The notes beneath the pieces were generated by a model, which was not told the origin of the DNA, ran no database searches, and saw nothing but the letters and a program-made list of their open reading frames with translations. Made by a program: the position numbers and the translations under genes. Shown here piece by piece: positions 22,257-32,843 of a stretch of DNA of 64,000 nt. Position 1 is the first letter of the stretch, and every line of letters begins with the position of its first letter. This stretch comes from Hyaloraphidium curvatum. Taxonomy: Eukaryota; Monoblepharomycota; Hyaloraphidiomycetes; Hyaloraphidiales; Hyaloraphidiaceae. The stretch is taken from the NCBI GenBank assembly GCA_025558095.1, contig JAIVFI010000012.1, positions 310,001 to 374,000 of the forward strand, written 5' to 3'.

Positions 22257-22886
22257 TCACATCTTGCTTTCGACTGCGCTCAGTAGCGCCGCCACGTCGG
22301 CCTCGACGGGCCCGACGATCGCCTCGGCCTCGCGCAGCGCCTCCCTCGCCGGGCCCGTCCCGTCCTTGCCTTGGACCTCGAGGTGGTACATGGCGACAAA
22401 GGCCCGCTCGTGGGAGTGGAGCAGTGCCATCCTCCGCGCGTAGTCCGGGGGCGCACCGGGATCCTTGTAGTGCCTTGCCGCGTAGCTCTCCATCAGACCA
22501 TACGTGTCAGCGATCCCCTCGAGGTCCAACAGGCCATCGACCTCCTCCTTCCACGAAACGACCTTGCGCGCAAGGCCAACCCCCTTGGCCCTCAGCTGCT
22601 CGGCGGGACGCGCCGCGATCCCGTGGTGGGCCGCCACCGGCGCGAGCACTTTCCCCACCGCGACCTCGAGCCGCAGGAGCAGGCGGATCTTGTCGAGCAC
22701 GCCGGGCAGGCCGCCTTCGGGGATGTCCAAGAGGGTGGGCGCGCGGCGGAGGAGCTCGGCGTAGTATGCGCTTGCCCAGAGCTCGCCTTCGTAGGCGATT
22801 CGGAGCCATTTGTTGAAAGTCGCGGCGTCCATGGCGGCAGGGTAGCCGCGGGCGGCGGGTGCGGCGGACGGCGCCTGCGTCGCCAT
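22257..22886 (-). CDS. Hypothetical helical protein
   Basis: 209-residue intronless frame that I do not recognise. After an Ala/Pro-rich start it appears to form four to five helices: KWLRIAYEGELWASAYYAEL, KIRLLLRLEVAVGKVLAPVA, EGIADTYGLMESYAARHY and RRMALLHSHERAFVAMYHLE. Each helix carries Glu, and two carry His, which would suit a ferritin-like bundle, but the ExxH spacing is not the classical one and this is only a guess. There is no signal peptide or membrane segment. Codon use is like its neighbours, and the frame is open from the start codon to the stop. The PSD start lies about 290 bp downstream on the same strand. Confidence 0.65.
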   Translation of the reverse strand: MATQAPSAAPAARGYPAAMDAATFNKWLRIAYEGELWASAYYAELLRRAPTLLDIPEGGLPGVLDKIRLLLRLEVAVGKVLAPVAAHHGIAARPAEQLRAKGVGLARKVVSWKEEVDGLLDLEGIADTYGLMESYAARHYKDPGAPPDYARRMALLHSHERAFVAMYHLEVQGKDGTGPAREALREAEAIVGPVEADVAALLSAVESKM

Positions 22887-23218
22887 CGGTGGGCCTCTGC
22901 GGGAAACCGCTAGCTAGGGCGGAAGACCCGCCGAGCGGAACAGCGTTGGGCGGAAAGATTGGCGTTGCGCGGGAGACATCCGCTCCGCCTGGCACTGCGG
23001 CAGCCCGCGTTCCGTCCGTGCCGGCAAAGTAGCAAAGAAGTACAGCATCCGATGGATTGTGAAGATTGGCACGGCTCCGCTCGCCACCCTTGTGATCGAA
23101 TATCGCAGCCGGGGTTCCAAGTCGCCCCCGCACCCGGCACCGTCGTGCCCCCGACCGCACCCGCCGAACCTGGCCTCTCCGTTCCCGCCCCTGTCGCCAA
23201 CCCCTCCCCGCGCCGGCG

Positions 23219-23422
23219 ATGCTCAAGGTCAAGCGGGAGAACGAGCAGGTGCGGGTCAAACCCGAGCCGGCCAAGAAGCTCGAGACGGAGCGACCTGCTG
23301 CGTGCTGCGAGGGAGGCGTCGATCAGACACATGACATTCTACGCTGGGCGCAAGGCCCCGCCGGCGCAAGCACCACGATGATACCATACCACATACCAGA
23401 TACCGTCTGTTTCGATGATTAG
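23219..23422 (+). CDS. Possible small protein (67 aa), weak
   Basis: A short frame beginning MLKVKRENEQVRVKPEPAKK, Lys/Glu-rich at the start and without recognisable features after that. It lies in the 660 bp between the hypothetical helical gene and the OS-9 gene. It could be a real small gene, the first exon of a longer transcript, or chance. No homology is recognised. Confidence 0.2.
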   Translation: MLKVKRENEQVRVKPEPAKKLETERPAACCEGGVDQTHDILRWAQGPAGASTTMIPYHIPDTVCFDD

Positions 23423-23548
23423 ATCGAACAACCCGTTTCTCGTTTCAATCGGGCCAGGTCCGGTTAGCGGGTTTTTGTGCCGCGAACCACTGCTACCGAA
23501 ATTGCCAGCACTCGTCGCCCGGACCGCGTCCGCAGGGAGCTCTCCGCG

Positions 23549-25235
23549 ATGCGGCTCTCCGCGGCAGCGAGCGCGCTGTCTGCGCTCCTGGCGCTGTCGG
23601 CGAGCGCGTCGGCGTTCCAGCCGCACAGCGTATACGAGGACTTCTTTGCCCGGCCTCAGTACCAGGTGCTCTTCACGAAACACCTCGTGCGCGAGTCGGA
23701 CCTCGCGCCGGCGGGCGACCTCGTGGTGCTGCCGGGGCCGGCCGGCGGGCGGTGGGCGTGCCGCATCCCCGAGCCCGAGGCCGAGGCGGAGGAGGACGCG
23801 GCCGGCGCGCGCGACCCCGAGGAGGAGCGGCGCGAGGCCGAGGCGAAGCTGTCCGGGCTGTCGGGTGGCTGCCTGTACTACGTGCAGGGCTGGTTCACAT
23901 ACGAGTATTGCCAGTGGGTCTCATTGCTGCCTGTCTGTGGAAACAGACCCGACGAGGCTTGACCGGGAACCCCCTTCTGCCAACAGTTTAGGGCACGTGC
24001 GGCAGTTCCACAAGCGCAACGGACCCGACGACACGTCGATAGAGTCGCAGTACATGCTCGGCCGCACTCACTCGGGCATCGAGGTGCGCGCCGGCCTCGA
24101 CGGCAAGAAGTACGCCCGGGCCCGCTTCGAGGGCGGCACCGTGTGCGACCTCACCGGCCAGCCGCGCGCCATCGAGGTCCAGTTCCACTGCCCGCCGCCG
24201 TCGGTCGCCGCCCTGGACCACATCTCGCTGCTGCAGGAGACGTCGACGTGCAATTACCTGCTGCTCGTGCAGACGCCCCGGCTGTGCGGCGGCGCCTTCT
24301 CGCCCGCAAAGCACGGCCGCGTCAACAACATCCGCTGCGGCTCTGTCGTCTCGGACGGGTACTACGAGCTGGCAAAGGCCGGCGGCGAGCTGAAGGAGGT
24401 GGACTCGGACGGCGTGAGCGCGGCCCAGGCCGAGCGCGCCGAGGCGCGAGAGAACGAGCCCGAGGACGCCCCGCGCCGCGTCGTTGACCCCCGTGAGCCT
24501 GAAATCAAGATCATGTTGGACCTCGAATCCGGGCCGGTGGGCTCGCAGGCGGAGCAGGCTGCCGCGCAGAAGGTGCTCGCGGGGATGCTCGCGTCCGTGG
24601 CCACGGAGCTGAAGCGGAAGCTGCAAGAGGCGCAGGAGCGCGCCGAGGAGGCACGCAGGGAGCGGCGCCGCGGCGCGGAAGAGGTGCGGAGAAACCGCGA
24701 GGGCCTGGAAAAGGGCGGACGGGTGCTGGTGGATGCCCAAGGCCGGGCGCGGGTCGTCGATGACCCGCCGCCGAAGCCCGACGCCCCCGCGCAGTCGGAT
24801 GAGGAAGTTGCGGGCAGCGTGCAGCCTTCCTGGGCCGAGGTAGAGGACGAGATCGACGGCGTGGTGGTGCGCAAGCTGGTCCTGCGGAGCGTGCAGGGCC
24901 GGCAGGGCGAAGACCTGGGCAGGTTCGAGGTCCCCGTCGAGAACGACGTAGAGATTTCGCCCGAGCTTGTGCGCAGGGTCAAGGAGGGCCTGTCGAGGAT
25001 GCTCGCGGAGGACCATGCTGAGGCGGCGGGCGCGCACGCCCCGCCCGCCGCGCCGGCTCCGGCTGGCGAGCCGGCGGCACAGGCTCCGCAGGAGCCGGAG
25101 CTGGAGGCAGCGACGCCGTGGATGAAAGACGCGGAGAAGGAGATGCGCGAGGAGGAGGAGAAGGAGAAGCCGGGCTTCACCGTCGCAGACGGCGGAGAGG
25201 ATGACGAGGGCGACGGCATCGTGCTGGAGCTCTGA
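23549..25235 (+). CDS. OS-9/Yos9-type ER lectin
   Basis: 537-residue secretory protein with an MRH lectin domain, which in this family reads trimmed N-glycans on misfolded proteins and delivers them to ER-associated degradation. Exons are 23549-23913 and 23987-25235 (73 nt intron). A clear signal peptide is followed by the OS-9 block GGCLYYVQGWFTYEYCH rebuilt across the intron, then RQFHK, SQYMLGRT, YARARFEGGTVCDLTG and a Cys-bearing core (EVQFHCPPP, TCNYLLLVQTPRLC). The C-terminal half is acidic with a long Glu/Arg coiled coil and low-complexity Pro/Ala stretches. It ends in VLEL, not a clear HDEL signal. It fits functionally with the GH47 mannosidase at the left edge, whose products such lectins bind. 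Convergent with amidase 2, 35 bp away. Confidence 0.9.
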
Positions 25236-25270
25236 ACTATGTCTTGGGAAATGGAATCTACAGAAGAGCA

Positions 25271-26986
25271 TCATATCTTGCTGCCTTGTCCGCCTATGAT
25301 GCCCAATTTCGCGGCCTGTGCCTCGATGTCCTCAGGCGTGGGCCAGTCGGCGAGCAGCCCAGGCACCGCCCCGATGTACTCCTTCACCGCGGCCAAAACC
25401 AGGTCATCGCGGTGCTTTGCGCCCACAATCTTAAGGCGCGGTGTCAGAAGGACTGCGGAAAGCTATGTGCGCGCGACTTACCTGAAGCGAAGACATGACC
25501 TCACGAAACTCCGAAATGCCCCCGGGCGCAGCGCAGCGCACGACGGCCGCCGGATTACCTAAGAAATTCCAGATTGCCATCGTCCCGTACAGATCCGACG
25601 CGTCGACCGACTCGCCGTTGACCTCCTTGGGCATCTTGCCGTTGGCCGGGACGGGCGGGATCGGAAGCCCGGGCGTGACAAACAGATCGTAGCCGCCAGA
25701 CTCGCCCTCCCCCGGAAACACATTCTCCGCAACGAACGCGTTGAGCTCGAACACATCCCGCATCAAGTCGCCCATCCTTTCGAGGTCCACGATCGACTTG
25801 ACGGCATCCCAGGAGCGCACGACGCCCTTTTCGATCTTTGCCAGCGCCTCGTCGCCGAACTTGTCGACGATGTAGGGACGAACGGTTGCTGCAAGCTGCG
25901 AGCCCATCAGCAGGCCCCAGGGCGCCAGGATGGAGGGGATTTCGAAGGTGCGCTCCTCGACCGTGTGGCCGAGTCGACGGAAAACGGCAAGCGAGTTGGA
26001 AACGTGCGCCGCAATCCTGGGGTCCAGAACAGGGGTGAGGGAGGGGGTGTAGACGATGCGAAGGCGGGGAGGAGCAGGAACGGTGAGGTAAGGAGAAGGA
26101 GGTCGGGGGAGGGATTGCATGTCAAGAGGGTGGTATCCCGACGCCTGTATAGAGCAATCAAGGTGAGCGATTCAATGTGACAAGGTGCACAAAGCACCCA
26201 CAGCATCCATGTAAGCGGCGGCGTCGTCCCACGTGCGGGTCATGGGACCGAAATGGACGCAGAGGATCCACGGCGAGGTACGGAAGAGCGCGTTCTCCTG
26301 CTGCGGGATCCGTCCGACTGGCAAGACGACTTTGAGTCTTCAAATGCCAAGGCGATCAGCAATGTCATACCGGTGCCCTTGAACCCCACGAGGCCGGTGT
26401 TTGCCGCGGGGATCCTAATGGACCCGCCGCCGTCGGCTCCGGTCGCGAGCGGAACCATTTTCGCGGCTACCGCGGCACTGCTCCCGCCGCTGGAGCCACC
26501 GGGCGTCAGCTGCAGGTTCCACGGGTTCCGAGTCGTGCCGAAGGGCAGGTTCTGCGTGAACCCGCTGGATCCAAAGATGGGCGTGTTGGTCTTGCCGACT
26601 ACTATGCAGCCGGCCACCTTCAGGCGGGCAACCTGGACGGAATCGCGTTCGGCGATGTTGTCCACAAAGAGAGCACACCCGAAAGAGGTCGGCAATCCGG
26701 CAGCGTCTTCGAGATCCTTCACTCCAAGAGGGACGCCGGCGAGTGGCATCCTCAGATTCGGGTCCTCCTTGAGCTTCCTGTCCAACTCCTCGGCGGCTTT
26801 GAGCGCACTTTCGCGTCCCAGAGCTACGAACGCGTTGAGGATTCCATTGAGGCGGTCGATGCGTTCGAAAGACGCGAGAACAACAGCAACGGGAGACACG
26901 GCGCGGGAGTTGACCAGCGCCGCAATCTCGGTCGCGGAGTAGTCCATGAGATGGCGACCGGCATGAAGATGTTTCTCTGGCGCCAT
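25271..26986 (-). CDS. Amidase-signature family hydrolase (copy 2)
   Basis: 517-residue paralogue of the amidase at 3641-5227. Four exons close the frame: 26986-26371, 26317-26202, 26144-25482 and 25429-25271, with introns of 52-57 nt. The triad is Lys90 in GVPLGVKDLED, Ser165 in PGGSSGGSSAA and Ser189 in DGGGSIRIPAA. Further motifs are HFGPMTRTWDDAA, SGYHPLD and LQIVGAKHRDDLVLAA. Compared with copy 1 it has three introns instead of one, none at the same place, and an odd stretch (GGISEFREVMSS) where the family normally has a short Gly-Leu-Pro turn. It is head-to-head with the AllA-like gene, about 118 bp apart. Substrate unknown. Confidence 0.9.
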
Positions 26987-27104
26987 TTCGCCCAATATCT
27001 CACAGCGACGTGGTTAAGCAAGCAGGTTTCAGCGTCGCAGCGTCGCGCGATGGCCGGCGCATCGCGCGATCGCACTTCCCTGGACTGTCGTCGTACTGCC
27101 AACG

Positions 27105-27587
27105 ATGTCTGCGGTGGACATTAGCGAAGCAAATGTGGAGCCTTACGGTCGCCTCGTCGTGCCCGTCGCGGACGGCCACCAGAGCCCCCCCGCGTTCCCG
27201 TTGGAGCTCAACGGGGGACAACCAACGCTGTACATAATGAAGCTGAAGGACCGGCAACCGGTGATCCGATACATTGCGCGACACAACAAGGTCACGCAGA
27301 CGTTGGCTTCGGCGTCGGGTCGGCCGTGGTTCATTGGACTCGCGCCTCCCGGGTATCCTCCTGCTCGAGAGGCGATCCGGCTCTTCCGGGTGCCCGGCGG
27401 CGCAGCGCTGACGCTGAGAAAGGGAACTTGGCACGCGGGACCGTACTTTGCTGGATCGGAGGCCGACTTTTTCAATCTCGAGCTAACGACGACGAACGAC
27501 GACGACAAGGACGAAGTCGAGGTCCGACCTCCGATCGAGATTGACGTGGGGGACGATGGGGAACGCGCGGCAGCAGCTCGGCTGTAG
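27105..27587 (+). CDS. Ureidoglycolate lyase-like (AllA-type) cupin protein
   Basis: 160-residue intronless protein resembling ureidoglycolate lyase, which releases urea from ureidoglycolate at the end of allantoin breakdown. Family features: EPYGRLVVP near the start, RYIARHNKVTQTLASASGRP (the Arg/His and Thr-Gln segment), IRLFRVPGGAALTL, KGTWHAGPYFAG (metal-binding WH region) and an acidic segment near the end. Spacing matches the cupin core of AllA, but identity beyond these blocks is modest. It is divergent from amidase 2 with a very short shared promoter, which would fit joint use in nitrogen salvage, though that is inference. A hypothetical cupin of other function is the alternative. Confidence 0.68.
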   Translation: MSAVDISEANVEPYGRLVVPVADGHQSPPAFPLELNGGQPTLYIMKLKDRQPVIRYIARHNKVTQTLASASGRPWFIGLAPPGYPPAREAIRLFRVPGGAALTLRKGTWHAGPYFAGSEADFFNLELTTTNDDDKDEVEVRPPIEIDVGDDGERAAAARL

Positions 27588-27637
27588 TGCAACGATGCTC
27601 GTCTATGGAGATGTCATCTTCGGCTCGCGTCTGCGAA

Positions 27638-29081
27638 TCAATAGCACTGGATCGTGACGGACTGCACCGTCATCTCGTAACCCCGTTCTCCTTCCGCGGT
27701 TTCCCAGGGAATGTATCCCCCAGCCCAGTCCCTGGTCCCCGCAGCACCGGCGCCGCCGTCCCAAATGCCGAACTGAACGAGGGGTTCCTCTTCGGGGAAG
27801 AGGTATCCTGACGGGTATTCGGGTCCACGCGGGTAGTCCCACTTCCGTATGTCCTTGCAATAGGCTCCATCGACGGTCCAGGTAATCTTGTCGGCGGTCC
27901 ATTCGATAGAGTAGTCGTGGAAGGTGTAGCGCGGATCGGCGTTGATCCAGCACTTGGTGTCTCTGCCGTAGTCTGCAATCGCGCGGCTGAACCCTGGAGG
28001 AGAACGGTGTTGTGAGGACAGGCTTCCAAAACGCGCACACAATGACCTACAATTGACGCTGACTTGGTTTGGCTCCTTCCCAGCTAGCCACTCAAAGTCG
28101 ATTTCGTCTCCGAGCTGGGACATGGTGATGAAGGCGGAAACAACGCCCGGGGCCTGGTTCGGGCCGATCCGCATCCGCGCCGTGACCCTGCCGTGTGCAA
28201 ACTTGCGCACGGAGCTGATGACAGCGGCCAGACCTGGCACCAAGGAAAAGACAATCGTGAATCAAGCATTGGTGCATCGAAGGACGACGAAGATGCCCAC
28301 CGCGAAAGCGACCGTCTGCCTGGCGCTCCCGGGACCTCTGAAGCTTCATTTGCAAGCCTTCAGGCGTCAAAAAGACGTTGTCGCCGCGGCCGTTGAACGA
28401 TACAACCCATTCAGTCTTGTCGTTGACAGCTCCGTTAAACGAGACGGTCTCGCCCGTGAAGTAGTAGGTTCCCGACTTGCATTGATAGCGGTCCGGGGAG
28501 GGCGCGGGCGGCGGCGGGGGCGACGGGGGGGGCGGCGGAGGGGGGGCAGGTGCCGGGGCCTTTGGTGCGCACCGTCCTTGGGGATCAACAGGGAGTTTGT
28601 GCCTGCGGAGGCGGTCGCAGGTGCCGAGAGCCGCGCATTGATCCGAGTAGGTGCAAACCCCGCCCCTGCAGCAGCTGCTCAAGCAGAAGCTTGCGTTGCT
28701 GGACGGCCAGTGGCCGCGAGGGACGGAGCACTTCGCGCCGAGCTGGAGACACCCTCCAGACGACACTTGACGCTTGGCGCGGATGCACCATTCACAACGG
28801 CGAGGATTACCGGCCTGGCACTTGTCGCATGCCGCGCATCTCCCGTTCAGGCAGCACGAGCTTGCACATCCGCCCCATGGCTTTCCGGGAACAACGGCGC
28901 AGGCCGCCCCGGTCGGGCTCATGGCGTTTGGCTCCAGGGCGCTGACGTCGCCGAGTGCGCCATTCGGGGAGAGCCCGAGGGCGGGAAAAGGAGCAATCGC
29001 AGCGAGCGAGTTGGGCCTCTGAGCGGCGGCCGTCGCTGCCAGAATGCCGACGAGGAACGCCGCGAATGCGAACCGCTGCAT
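27638..29081 (-). CDS. Secreted GH16 glucanase/transglycosylase, CRH-like, with Cys-rich N-terminal domain
   Basis: 439-residue secreted wall enzyme. Three exons fit: 29081-28301, 28233-28051 and 27993-27638. A signal peptide (FAFAAFLVGILAATAAA) is followed by a Cys-rich region of about 130 residues with paired cysteines (CASSCCLNGRC, CQAGNPRRCEWC, CLSSCCRGGVC), which may be a chitin-binding-like module, then a Pro-rich linker (APAPPPPPPPSPPPPPAP). The catalytic domain has the GH16 signature DEIDFEWLAG (Glu-x-Asp-x-x-Glu type), preceded by VVSAFITMSQ and followed by QVSVNWFSRA rebuilt across an intron, as in yeast CRH enzymes that link chitin to glucan. It lacks an evident GPI-anchor tail, so it may be released or wall-bound by its Cys-rich domain. 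Role in cell-wall assembly is inferred from the family. Confidence 0.88.
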
Positions 29082-29730
29082 CGCCGCCACGGAGCCCACT
29101 GGAAGCGCCACAATTCTCAGCGACAGCGGGCAGCACGTTCCGAAGCAAAGCCTACTCTGGCCTGTGGGGTGCCGATGCGTAGTTTGCGGTGCTGTGCGGG
29201 GCCGATTCTCGTGCCCGACGGGGAAGATTCGTCGGCGCGGTAGGACTGGGGGCCCGGCGGGCAGGCGGAACAAGCCAATTTTTGTCGCTTTGCGCGGATC
29301 CCCCAAGCACCCTCGAAGATGCAGCGTGCCTGTCCAAGCACTGCAAAAGAGCAAAGGGCATGCTCAATCAGGTGCATCGATGCTATTTGGCGCTCATCAT
29401 CGCATTCCGGGGACCACCTACTGCATCGAGTCGAGCCGCTCGGCCTTCATTCCTTCTACAAACATGGGAAACCAGAACGAAGACACATCTAATTGACGCC
29501 GGAAACGTAATCTAAACGGAACATCTAGGGCTGCGCAACAGTGGCAGACGAGCTGGAACCTTCGACGGCGTCCACGGAGCTGGAAAGGAAACTCGATCAA
29601 TGGGGATGATTGCATTCGGTGGCACAAGTTCGCCTACCTCTTCGAGATGCTCCCAGCGCACTCCTCGGGAAGACCGTCCAAGCTGGCGACAGATGTTAGC
29701 ACTCGGCACCGGTGATCAGGAACGAACAGC
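29082..29730. other. Intergenic region upstream of the GH16 gene
   Basis: About 650 bp between the GH16 start and the end of the stathmin-like gene, both on the minus strand. Only short, unconvincing frames are present. It must hold the GH16 promoter. Confidence 0.4.
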
Positions 29731-30692
29731 TCACGTCGACGACGAGTCCTGGCGGACGGTTGACTTCCTCCGCCGCTGCTGCACGACTTCGAGATGGGCG
29801 CGAATATTGGCAACCCGGGCGCCCTCAAAGGAGGCACGGCGGGCCGCGGCGGCATCGAGCTGCTTGACGATCTGCGCCGGCGACGATCTGCAACAGACGT
29901 TCAGACCTCGTATCCAGCTGTGCTCAACCCCACTCACGGAGCTCCGAGCTTGGCTCGCTCCTTGCGCTCCTCCACATCGCGCCAATGCTTGGCCAGCTCC
30001 TCCCGCTTCACGTTCTGCAGGGCGTCGCGACGGGATGCCGCTGCCTGCTGCTTGGATTCAATGTCGTCCAGCCCCGGAGCCAGGCTTTCGGTTTCGAATG
30101 GTCCAAGATCAGCGCCAGTCGAAGGAGCTGCGGCAGCAATGTAGACCCACGAGTCGGCCAGGGCTGCGGCCTTGCGTACGGCGACGGCCTCGTTGTGCTT
30201 CTTGATCTTTTCGAGCCGCGACTGCTGCTCCTCGACGCGCTTGATCTCCACGAGTTGCATTTTCGAGAGGATGCCCTGCAGTCTCTCGACTGCTCCGAGC
30301 TCGGCCGTCCGCTTGGCGAACTGCGAGACGTCGTGCGCTCTGGTCGCAGAGACGTGCGCGCGGGCGGCAGTGGTCGCGTCCAGCATCTGGGACCTCAATG
30401 AATCTCCTGGGAAATTGAAAGTCTTTCGAGCGCCTTCACCTTTTTGCGCTCGGCGGCGCGGGCCAGCTTGGCGGCAACGTCCGCGGGGGAGCTGATTGAC
30501 GTCCGAAATGAGCCTCCTGCACCTCCTCATCCGCCGGAAGACGACGTCGCCAGCAAAACATGCTCACGTTTCGATTGGCACGGTCGCGGCCAGCTTCGGC
30601 TTCCGAGCGGGAGTGGTCAGTCCCTCGAGGGGGACTTCAAACGCGACAGCGCGCGCTGCCGGCTCTCCGGCGGCGAGAGAGGCCTGGTCCAT
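29731..30692 (-). CDS. Stathmin-like coiled-coil protein with two repeats
   Basis: 260-residue protein rebuilt from four exons: 30692-30568, 30491-30440, 30386-29938 and 29887-29731. It is almost wholly helical and charged. Two related blocks stand out: residues 42 onward (TSPADVAAKLARAAERKK) and residues 209 onward (PSSPAQIVKQLDAAAARR), each followed by an Ala/Arg-rich helix with a conserved HxxV (RAHVSATRAHDV, RAHLEVVQQRRR). The Ser-Pro before a long Ala/Glu/Arg helix, repeated, is the pattern of stathmin-type tubulin-binding proteins. A central coiled coil (KRVEEQQSRLEKIKKHNEAV) joins the blocks. Tubulin binding is therefore a reasonable guess, not shown. The third intron has a strong GTGAGT donor, which is why the protein is extended beyond the stop read at 29936. 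Confidence 0.72.
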
Positions 30693-31318
30693 GTTGAAAT
30701 TGGGAGAATTGGCGTCGGCTCGGTGTTCTTGAATTGAAGGAAATATGGGCGGCGCCACCGGGGAAGTGGGTGTTGCCGGGGTAGGGGGGCGGGGAAGCAG
30801 AAGCGACAGGGACCGAGTCCCCCGGCAAGGTGTCCGCGATTTCGACCGGCGGCCGGGCAACAGTGCCGAATTGCACTGAAAGCGCTACTCCGGGGGTGCG
30901 CTTCTGACCGGCGGCCCAGAATTCTGCGTTTGCGCGACGCTTTCGGACTTCGGGAAGTGACGAGGGCCACAGCCCGCAACTGCAACACCCATTTTGGCGT
31001 CCGATCACTTCGACTCAATTCTCCACAACCATCAAGAACAGGCAATGTCAACAGTCGCTCAGAAGACGCCCGCGATCCTGTCTAGGTCCCGCCGGCCGGC
31101 GACCCGCCGCCAATGAAACTTTCAGGCGCTTAGAAAAGCGAGGATCATGCATTCAGCAACGACTAGCCCCTTAATTGGAGCTCAAAGGATTCAAGTCTCC
31201 TGTTCAGTTAGCGCGATTCCCTGTCGCAGGCTGCTCCGGCAAATCCCGGGATGCTCGAACGCTGACTGTGCGCGTTCCTCAACAACCAACAACCCGGGGA
31301 AACCCGGCCGTGCCTGCC
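30693..31318. promoter_or_regulatory. Divergent upstream region, stathmin-like / RING gene
   Basis: 626 bp between two divergent start codons. No coding signal is recognised. A GC-rich left half and an AT-richer right half are visible. Confidence 0.4.
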
Positions 31319-32680
31319 ATGCCGCGCACGACGACGCTGGTCATTGTGGACTACGCCGATGAGAGCACCACGGCCTACGGCACAGGGACGGGCTCCGCCA
31401 GCTCGGCGCCGACTGCCACGCGCGTCAGAGTGACCTACACCAACCCGGCCCCCACCCTCCCCGTGCCCACCTTTGCCGGCGGCGACGTACCGCAATCTGC
31501 ATCTCAGACGAGACTCCTTCTTCCGGCGGGGCTGATCGCCGTGTACTTCGGTGGGTCGCCCATGGAGATCGATCGTCGCCCGCGCTGAGTGACGTGCCCG
31601 CTTAGTCCTCGCGCTCGGCTGCTGCGTCCTCGCGCTGGCCCTGGGGTGCACCATCAGGTCAGTGCGGCGATTTTTGCTTCATTCCTTAGGGCTCATACGA
31701 CCGAAGGGCCTGCCTGGTGATCCACCGGCGCAGGGCGAGGAACCGCCGGAGGCTCGAAGCCGCGGCCGCGGCCGACGGACCCGCCGAGGAAATGGCCGAG
31801 GGGAGCCGTCGGGCCGTGCAAACGAACGGGGTGCCGAAGGAGGTGGGTTTTCTGCCGAGCGGGGCAACTTTGGTTGTCTGCAAACCATAGGATGATGACT
31901 CGCGGCCATAGATGCTCGACCAGTTCCATGTGAAGGACTACGACCCCAAAGACCCCTGGTGGACCGACCGCAGCCTCCTTTACTTTTCCGGCCTCGCCCC
32001 CGACCCACCCGGCGACGCCCCCCCGGGCGCGCAGCACGAATCGATCGGCATCCCCCTTTCCCCGGCCAAGATCGCCACCCCCTCCGCCTCCCCGCCCTCC
32101 GCCCACCCCAGCCCGCGCTCCACCATCATCCCCGTATCCCCCGGAGCCCACCACGGGGAGGACTACTTCTCGCTCCCGCCCCGCAGGGAGAGCATCGCGC
32201 ACGTTCCCGCGGGGGGCTTCCCGTCGCCGGCGCCGACCGCGGCCTCGGAGCTGCGCACGTGCGCCATCTGCGTGGATTCGTTCGAGCCGGACGAGGCGGT
32301 GAGGGTGCTGCCGTGCGGGCACAGGTTCCACCGGGACGTGGGTCGGCGTTGCGCGCTGGATGCGATCGGCATCTGACTCGTCGATTTGCACGGCGACTGT
32401 CCCACAGTGCATCGATCCCTGGCTGCTCGAACTCTCGCGCCTCTGCCCGCTCTGCAAGGCCGACACGGCGGAGCTCTGGCGCGCCAAGCACCCCGATCTC
32501 GAGCTGCCCGCGCACGAGGAGGAGGAGCCCGAGGTGCACCTCGATCCGCCCCCGCCCGCGGCGCAGGTGCAGGCGCAGGGCAGGAGGGAGAGCAGGAGGG
32601 CAGAGTACATCCGCCGGATCAGGCTGTTTGGCCGCGGGACGGGGCGGACGGGCGGGGGCGGGGCAGGTTTGAGCACGTGA
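31319..32680 (+). CDS. Transmembrane RING-H2 E3 ubiquitin ligase
   Basis: 372-residue protein rebuilt from five exons: 31319-31550, 31606-31657, 31707-31842, 31912-32337 and 32408-32680. A lumenal N-terminus of about 65 residues is followed by one membrane helix joined across the first intron (GLIAVYFVLALGCCVLAL), then a basic juxtamembrane stretch (HRRRARNRRRLEAA), a Ser/Pro-rich region, and the RING-H2 finger: CAICVDSFEPDEAVRVLPC, GHRFHRD and CIDPWLLELSRLCPLC. This is the layout of Goliath/RNF13-type ligases, although no PA domain is evident in the short N-terminus. It likely ubiquitinates membrane or endosomal proteins. The membrane and finger exons are in frame only with the introns given, which supports the model. 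It is convergent with the C2H2 gene. Confidence 0.85.
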
Positions 32681-32843
32681 TGTAGACGGACATTTCGATC
32701 CGAAGCAGGTATAACGTGCGACAATCTTAATCGTATACCACATGCCGTCCCAAAGAAGAGGAAAAGCATCCCGCTATCACATGCTCGAAACAAGGCAACC
32801 GATCCAACCCCCCCGATCCGCCGCCCCGCACCATCTCCGGCGC

